The translations under genes and the position numbers were made by a program. Positions 32,077-35,936 of a stretch of 35,936 nt of DNA are shown here, one piece after another. The notes below the pieces were generated by a model that was not told the origin of the DNA, did not search any database, and saw nothing but the letters and a program-made list of their open reading frames with translations. The stretch is from Thermoanaerobaculum sp. (lineage in GTDB: Bacteria; Acidobacteriota; Thermoanaerobaculia; Thermoanaerobaculales; Thermoanaerobaculaceae). The stretch lies in the NCBI GenBank assembly GCA_025060245.1, contig JANXCP010000012.1, forward strand, positions 1 through 35,936, given 5' to 3'. Numbering within the stretch: the first letter of the stretch is position 1; each line of letters starts with the position of its first letter.

Positions 32077-32780
32077 CGCAGGTTCTGCAAAGCCCCCATA
32101 ATGGCTGCGCCGGCCACCAGCAACACCACCATCACGCACACGCAGCACAGGAGGAGGGGTGCTAGGACCGCACCGGCTGCCCGTCCGGTGGTGGTTTGGT
32201 GAGCTTCTGCCAAACCCACAATGGCAATGGGGATCCACCACAGGACGGCGATGACACCTCCAACCAGCGGCAGAACTTGGAAGAGGTACGTGGCCTCGGT
32301 GTAGGCGAGGGTGCGGAAGGTGGTGGACAGGCCCTTTTGCGCACCGCCCAGCAGCAGGAGGAAGAAGTGCACCACCAAGGTGGCCAGGGCCAAGCCGAGG
32401 AGGATCCAAACCGGTGCCGTGATCACCGTCGCGATGCCTCCCACCTTGGCGAAGAACGTATCTTCGCGACCAAAGATCCCAGGGAGCAGCCTGGTTATGG
32501 TGGAACGGAACACCCACTGGTACAACTGCGCCACCGCCACCCCCACCCAGCCCAAAATGATGGCAAAGAGGATGGGCCGACTCATGCTGCCGGTGGTGCT
32601 CATGCGGGAAAAGGCCTGCCGGGGGTAGAAGAGCACCAGCTTGGTGGTTTCGTACAGGGCTTCCAGGGGAGGGTAGGCGGGGTCTTCCCAGGGGAGTGGC
32701 TGGGCTGCTGGAGGGGGTGGGGGAGGGGGCGTGGAAGGGGGCTCACTGGGGGGCCAATTGGGGGGTACCTCGGTCGCCAT
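32073..32780 (-). CDS. Yip1-family integral membrane protein
   Basis: 235 residues. A Pro-rich cytoplasmic N-terminus (about 1-35) precedes LYETTKLVLFYPRQAFSRM, characteristic of bacterial Yip1 proteins. Then about five membrane helices follow (for example ILFAIILGWVGVAVAQLY, VLLVAGAAIMGAL). The role is unknown; eukaryotic homologues act in membrane traffic. ATG 32780 follows AAAGGAGG, and a good promoter (TTGCAA, 17 bases, TAAGGT) is just upstream. Confidence 0.85.
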   Translation of the reverse strand: MATEVPPNWPPSEPPSTPPPPPPPAAQPLPWEDPAYPPLEALYETTKLVLFYPRQAFSRMSTTGSMSRPILFAIILGWVGVAVAQLYQWVFRSTITRLLPGIFGREDTFFAKVGGIATVITAPVWILLGLALATLVVHFFLLLLGGAQKGLSTTFRTLAYTEATYLFQVLPLVGGVIAVLWWIPIAIVGLAEAHQTTTGRAAGAVLAPLLLCCVCVMVVLLVAGAAIMGALQNLR

Positions 32781-32807
32781 GACTCCTCCTTTCTGACTTC
32801 GCCGAAA

Positions 32808-32836
32808 ACCTTAGCGGACGAACCGGGAGCTTGCAA
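32808..32836 (-). promoter_or_regulatory. Yip1-DUF2752 operon promoter
   Basis: On the minus strand TTGCAA (32836-32831), 17-base spacer, TAAGGT (32813-32808). Transcription would start about 20 bases before ATG 32780. The -10 equals that of recA. Confidence 0.6.
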
Positions 32837-32842
32837 GGGCCT

Positions 32843-32857
32843 GGCCGACGGTCGGCC
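32843..32857. repeat. Perfect inverted repeat GGCCGAC-G-GTCGGCC
   Basis: A 7-base perfect dyad, 6 bases upstream of the Yip1 promoter -35 and downstream of the lysine aminotransferase stop (32930). There is no T tract, so it may be an operator or an mRNA-end stem rather than a classical terminator. The rest of 32858-32929 shows no gene. Confidence 0.5.
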
Positions 32858-32929
32858 TCGGGCCAACCTTACAGGTCACCAGGCCGGGCACAGGGCTTAC
32901 GGGACCTTTGCGCGGTCGCGGTGGGATGG

Positions 32930-34273
32930 CTACGAGATCCGGTGCAGGGCTTGGGCCAAAAGCGAAAGCCCCTTTTCCGCGTCTTCCTGCGTCAGGTCCA
33001 GGAACGGTCGCAGGCGGATGGAGCGCTCCCCGCAGGGGAGGACCAACAGGCCGGCGGTGCGGCAGGCCTCCAGCGCTTGTTTGCGCAGCTCCGGGTTCGG
33101 CAAGTCAAAGGCCAACATGAGCCCTCGCCCGCGCACCTGGGAAAGCAGGTGGGGAAAGTCCTGTTGCAGCTGGTGCAACCCTGCCAAGAGGAACGCCCCC
33201 ACCCTGCGGGCGTTTTCCACCAGCCCATCCTGGGTAATGATTTCCAAAATTCGCGTGGCCCGGACCATGTCGGTGAGGTTGCCCCCCCAAGTGGAGTTGA
33301 TCCGCGAGGATACGCGGAACACGTGGTCAGGAACCTGGTCAATGCGGGAGCTGGCGGCAAAGCCGCCCACCTGCACTTTCTTACCAAAGGAGAAGAGATC
33401 AGGTTCCACCCCCAAGCCTTGAAACGCCCACATGGTTCCCGTAAGCCCTAACCCGGTTTGTACCTCGTCAAAGATGAGGAGCAGGTCGTGTTCGTCGGCT
33501 ACCCGTCGCAGGGCTTGGAGGAACTCGGGGCGAAAGTGGTTATCCCCTCCCTCCGCCTGAATGGGCTCAATGATGAGGCAGGCAATGTCGTCGCCGTACC
33601 GGGCAATGGCCTGGTCAATTTCTTCCAGGGCCCTCTGTTCCGCCGCTTCCACCTCCTCCAGGTGCTCCGCTAGGGGGAAGAGCACCTTGGGATTGGAAAT
33701 ACGTGGCCAGGCAAACTTGGGGAAGTAAGCGGTCTTGCGGGGATCCGCGGTGTTGGTGAGGGAAAGGGTGTAGCCGGAGCGTCCGTGGAAGGCCTGTCGG
33801 AAGTGGATCACCTGCGTGCCCACGGTTTCTGGCAATCCCTTGGCCATGTTCTTGCGAACTTTCCAGTCAAAGGCGGCCTTGAGGGCGTTTTCCACGGCTA
33901 AGGCACCGCCCTCAATAAAGAAGAGATGGGACCGGTGGGAGGGGGGTACCGCCAGTTCAGCAAACGTGGCAACAAATTCGGCGAAAAAGCGGGTATAGAC
34001 GTCGGAGTTCGCGGGCTTGTGCAGCGCGGCCACGAGCAAGCGTTCCCGAAACTCCGCGTCCGCAAGCCCCGGGTGGTTCCACCCCAACGCCTGAGAGGCA
34101 AAGTTGGAGAAGAAATCCAGGTAGGTCTTGTTTTCCCGCTCATCCACCAGGTAAGAGCCGCGGGAGCGCCTGAGGTCGGGAACGATGTGGAAGCCGTCCA
34201 CCAGCATGTGCCTGCGCAACACGTCGTGGATCTGTGCGGCCTCCAGTCGTATGCTCTTGACTGCTGTGGCCAT
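32930..34273 (-). CDS. lat: L-lysine 6-transaminase
   Basis: 447 residues, a class III PLP aminotransferase that moves the epsilon-amino group of lysine to 2-oxoglutarate, giving 2-aminoadipate semialdehyde (piperideine carboxylate). FFIEGGALAVENALKAAFDWK, IIEPIQAEGGDNHF, IFDEVQTGLGLTGT, the PLP Lys in FGKKVQVGG and SRINSTWGGNLTDMVRA match the Lat branch (mycobacterial Rv3290c type) closely. ATG 34273 follows AAGGAGG; the frame opens at 34315 without a ribosome site. It is 80 bases downstream of infC on the same strand. A partly bulged hairpin in that gap (CACTGAGCC/GGCTC..CAGTG) lacks a T tract, so the two may share a transcript. Confidence 0.92.
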   Translation of the reverse strand: MATAVKSIRLEAAQIHDVLRRHMLVDGFHIVPDLRRSRGSYLVDERENKTYLDFFSNFASQALGWNHPGLADAEFRERLLVAALHKPANSDVYTRFFAEFVATFAELAVPPSHRSHLFFIEGGALAVENALKAAFDWKVRKNMAKGLPETVGTQVIHFRQAFHGRSGYTLSLTNTADPRKTAYFPKFAWPRISNPKVLFPLAEHLEEVEAAEQRALEEIDQAIARYGDDIACLIIEPIQAEGGDNHFRPEFLQALRRVADEHDLLLIFDEVQTGLGLTGTMWAFQGLGVEPDLFSFGKKVQVGGFAASSRIDQVPDHVFRVSSRINSTWGGNLTDMVRATRILEIITQDGLVENARRVGAFLLAGLHQLQQDFPHLLSQVRGRGLMLAFDLPNPELRKQALEACRTAGLLVLPCGERSIRLRPFLDLTQEDAEKGLSLLAQALHRIS

Positions 34274-34353
34274 GAGAACCTCCTTTTCAAGGGAAAGCCG
34301 TTCAAGGCTCCTCACTGCGCGAGCCCCATGCGAACCGGCTCAGTGCTCAGACG

Positions 34354-34887
34354 TTAGGAACCGCGGCGAAGTGGGACGAAAACCATGGTCAGGTCCCGTC
34401 CACCCTCGGCCAGCGACGCGTCTTTTTCTACCTTCGCCACCTCTGCCAGGGCGTCACGAACTCGCTCCAACACCTCGTAGCCGTTTTCCGGACGGCGCAT
34501 TTCCCGGCGGCGGAACATGATGGTCACCTTTACGTGTTTCCCTTCGGCGAGGAATCGCTTCACCATGTTCAGCTTGGTTTGGAAGTCGTGTTCTGCCACA
34601 CCCGGGCGGAACTTGACCTCTTTGACCTCAATTTGATGCTCTTTCTTGCGCGCCTCCCGTGCCTTTTTCTCCTGTTCGTAGCGGTACTTGCCCCAGTCCA
34701 TGATCTTGCAGACGATGGGCCGGGCAGTGGGGGCTACCTCCACGAGGTCCAAGCCTCGCTGCCGTGCCAGCTCCAGTGCCTGCTCGATGGGGACAATTCC
34801 CACTTGCGTTCCGTCGGCATCAATGAGGCGCACCGGGGAAAGCCGGATCATCTCGTTGATTCGTACCCGTTCTCGCTCGTCGCCGAT
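34354..34887 (-). CDS. infC: Translation initiation factor IF-3, probable ATC start
   Basis: 177 residues, full length. IF-3 binds the 30S subunit and checks start-codon pairing. RINEMIRLSPVRLIDADGTQVGIV, LVEVAPTARPIVCKIMDWGKY, a basic linker (EQEKKAREARKKEHQ) and KEVKFRPGVAEHDFQTKL, then MFRRREM are all family features. The best ribosome site, GGAGGG, ends 4 bases before ATC at 34887. The in-frame ATG at 34899 overlaps that site and has none of its own. E. coli infC uses ATT and represses itself through the rare start, so ATC here suggests the same feedback. rpmI and rplT, usually next to infC, do not follow; lat does. Confidence 0.95.
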   Translation of the reverse strand: MGDERERVRINEMIRLSPVRLIDADGTQVGIVPIEQALELARQRGLDLVEVAPTARPIVCKIMDWGKYRYEQEKKAREARKKEHQIEVKEVKFRPGVAEHDFQTKLNMVKRFLAEGKHVKVTIMFRRREMRRPENGYEVLERVRDALAEVAKVEKDASLAEGGRDLTMVFVPLRRGS

Positions 34888-34959
34888 GTTTCCCTCCATT
34901 CGGGGCGCACTTGCTCGCAAGCCCCGGCGCCTGCTCTGCAGGACGCGGGCATTATACCA
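34888..34959 (-). promoter_or_regulatory. infC promoter and structured leader
   Basis: Extended -10 TGG-TATAAT (34959-34951) is the strongest -10 in the window. The leader of about 57 bases contains CCTGC-AGA-GCAGG (34942-34930) and a GC-rich stem GGGGC..GCGCCCC, ending at the GGAGGG ribosome site (34897-34892). The stems are inferred by eye. Confidence 0.55.
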
Positions 34960-34975
34960 AGGGGGTGGTCAAGCT

Positions 34976-35428
34976 TTACGCCCTGGGGGACAACAGGCGG
35001 CGGTGTTCCACCATCATGCAGCGGTCCATCACCACCACTATGCCGGCAGCCCGTGCGCGATTGGCGGCGGCGTTATGGGCCAAGCCCTTTTGCATCCACA
35101 CCCCTTTCACGCCTCTGGCTATCGCCTGTTCCACGATGGCTGGGATGAACTCTGGGGGGCGAAAGATGTCCACCACGTCCACCTGCAGCTCGGGGGGAAC
35201 CTGGTCCAAGGAAGGGTACGCTCGCTCTCCCAGGATCTTTTGGGCGTTGGGGTTCACGGGAATGATCCGGTACCCCTGTTGCTGGAGGTACGCGGCTACC
35301 CGATGAGAGTCCTTTTCCGGGCTTGTGGAAAGCCCCACCACCGCCACCGTCCTGGTGGCGCTCAGGAGGGCCTTCATTTCCTCGTCACTGGCGTTGGCCA
35401 AGGGGAACTCACAGCTTTCGCCCTGCAT
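34976..35428 (-). CDS. CoA-binding domain protein (YccU-like)
   Basis: 150 residues with a Rossmann-type CoA_binding_2 fold: VAVVGLSTSPEKDSHRVAAYLQ, YRIIPVNPNA, VDVVDIFRPPEFIP, VKGVWMQKGLAHNAAANRA and VVMDRCMMVEH. Its precise function is unknown. ATG 35428 follows GGAGAGGGG; the frame runs to 35467 without a ribosome site. TATCAT (35457-35452) is a possible -10 with no clear -35. Confidence 0.92.
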   Translation of the reverse strand: MQGESCEFPLANASDEEMKALLSATRTVAVVGLSTSPEKDSHRVAAYLQQQGYRIIPVNPNAQKILGERAYPSLDQVPPELQVDVVDIFRPPEFIPAIVEQAIARGVKGVWMQKGLAHNAAANRARAAGIVVVMDRCMMVEHRRLLSPRA

Positions 35429-35518
35429 CGTGGCCCCTCTCCTGAGCTTTGATGATAGCTTACCCACCGATCACGTTTCGGACATAAAGGCGATTCACCA
35501 CATACCTGCTCGGCTATA

Positions 35519-35540
35519 TACCCTTCTATTACAAAAGGGT
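35519..35540 (+). promoter_or_regulatory. Inverted repeat upstream of cytochrome c gene
   Basis: ACCCTT (35520-35525) and AAGGGT (35535-35540) flank a 9-base loop, 30 bases before the ribosome site. It follows AT-rich CTATATA, a possible -10. It may be an operator or leader hairpin. Confidence 0.35.
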
Positions 35541-35569
35541 TCTAAACCCCCAATCTGCGGGAGGTGCTT

Positions 35570-35929
35570 GTGAAGAAGCGCACAACTTGGCAGCGCATCG
35601 TTCCGACAGTGGTTCCCTTGCTGGCCTTGGTGGTGGGCGTGGCGTGGGCGGGCGAAAAATCGCCCGACGGTAAAACGCTCTTTCGCCAGTACTGCAAACC
35701 CTGCCACGGGCCCGATTCGGCCCACGGCGAGGTGACGCCCATGACCCTCATAGGAGCAGTGGGAGCGATTTTTCAGGGACCAATTGGTCCCCTCCCACGG
35801 CCAAGCCATGGATCCCAAGGGAACCCCAAAAAGCTTTTAAAGTTCTTGACCCCCGAGCTTTTGCAGAAACTCAAGCAGCTCACCATGGAGCAGGCTGCCG
35901 ATGGTGAGCAGCCCATGCCCTGTGGCTAA
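35570..35929 (+). CDS. One-haem cytochrome c, with a probable compensated double frameshift
   Basis: 119 residues as written. A Sec signal peptide (about 1-27, IVPTVVPLLALVVGVAWA) precedes the haem-binding site CKPCH (Cys42, Cys45, His46) in LFRQYCKPCHGPDS, so it is a periplasmic electron carrier. GTG 35570 follows GGGAGG. Between about 35754 and 35827 the written frame reads unnatural (AVGAIFQGPIGPLPRPSHGS), while another frame reads a convincing helix: EQWERFFRDQLVPSHGQAM then DPKGT. A 2-base loss near 35751-35754 and a 1-base loss in the CCCC at 35824-35827 would explain it; together they restore the frame. The C-terminus (KKLLKFLTPELLQKLKQL) is helical. It may be a sequencing error or real drift. 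Confidence 0.75.
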   Translation: MKKRTTWQRIVPTVVPLLALVVGVAWAGEKSPDGKTLFRQYCKPCHGPDSAHGEVTPMTLIGAVGAIFQGPIGPLPRPSHGSQGNPKKLLKFLTPELLQKLKQLTMEQAADGEQPMPCG

Positions 35930-35936
35930 AAAGAAG

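Noticed and set aside
32196-33422. 408-codon plus-strand open frame
   Set aside because: Runs antisense across both the Yip1 gene and the end of lat, including the promoter between them; no recognisable motif.
34951-34972. TTGACC and TATAAT as a -35/-10 pair for infC
   Set aside because: The spacer would be only 10 bases. The extended -10 TGG-TATAAT alone is a better explanation.
1-35936. tRNA, rRNA, CRISPR array, insertion sequence or prophage
   Set aside because: No regularly spaced repeats, transposase or integrase motifs, or tRNA-like cloverleaf were seen; nearly all sequence is accounted for by host-type genes.

Overview
The window is GC-rich, tightly packed bacterial chromosome with 33 protein genes, 31 of them complete and apparently intact, one cut by the left edge and one broken. 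I see no rRNA, tRNA, CRISPR array, insertion sequence or prophage. The gene content suggests an Acidobacteriota-type bacterium: a fused E2-E1 2-oxoglutarate dehydrogenase (Kgd type), a Ser/Thr kinase with a TPR tail, a TPR plus cNMP-binding regulator, and L-lysine 6-transaminase. Thermoanaerobaculum-like relatives would fit, but that placement is from memory of gene content and was not computed.

Layout. 1-2688 (minus): a UbiA-family prenyltransferase cut by the left edge, a secreted DUF4214 protein, a small possible gene, and murB. 2790-4750 (plus): a hybrid PAS-histidine kinase-receiver gene broken by a frameshift and an internal stop. 4752-8285 (minus): the fused Kgd-type 2-oxoglutarate dehydrogenase, divergent from a lipM-like octanoyltransferase and an fpr-like ferredoxin-NADP reductase (8356-10012). 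10021-11037: acpS coupled to a small membrane protein, and a divergent orphan 117-residue gene. 11034-13550 (minus): a membrane Ser/Thr kinase with TPRs.

13593-21725 (minus) is a seven-gene chemosensory operon, in transcription order cheW, a mini CheW-like gene, MCP, cheA-REC, cheB, REC-GGDEF diguanylate cyclase, cheR-TPR. Its parts correspond one for one to the Pseudomonas Wsp surface-sensing system, so the likely output is c-di-GMP rather than flagellar steering. 21797-25472 (minus) is a three-gene operon of an amidohydrolase, a TPR-cNMP-binding protein and a short adenylate-forming enzyme. 25533-31690 (plus) holds a two-component pair, recA, a quinone-oxidoreductase-like MDR protein, an NtrC-family sigma-54 activator and pyrE. 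31687-35428 (minus) holds a DUF2752 protein, a Yip1-family protein, lysine 6-transaminase, infC with a probable ATC start, and a CoA-binding protein. 35570-35929 (plus) is a one-haem cytochrome c.

Two sequence-wide patterns stand out. First, eight operon-leading genes have a -10-like hexamer exactly 6 (once 7) bases before the start codon and no Shine-Dalgarno sequence, which predicts leaderless mRNAs. Second, at least nine neighbouring pairs overlap as ATGA, implying translational coupling. Three probable indels, two of them in C runs, affect the broken kinase and the cytochrome c gene; sequencing error must be excluded before biology is inferred from them.
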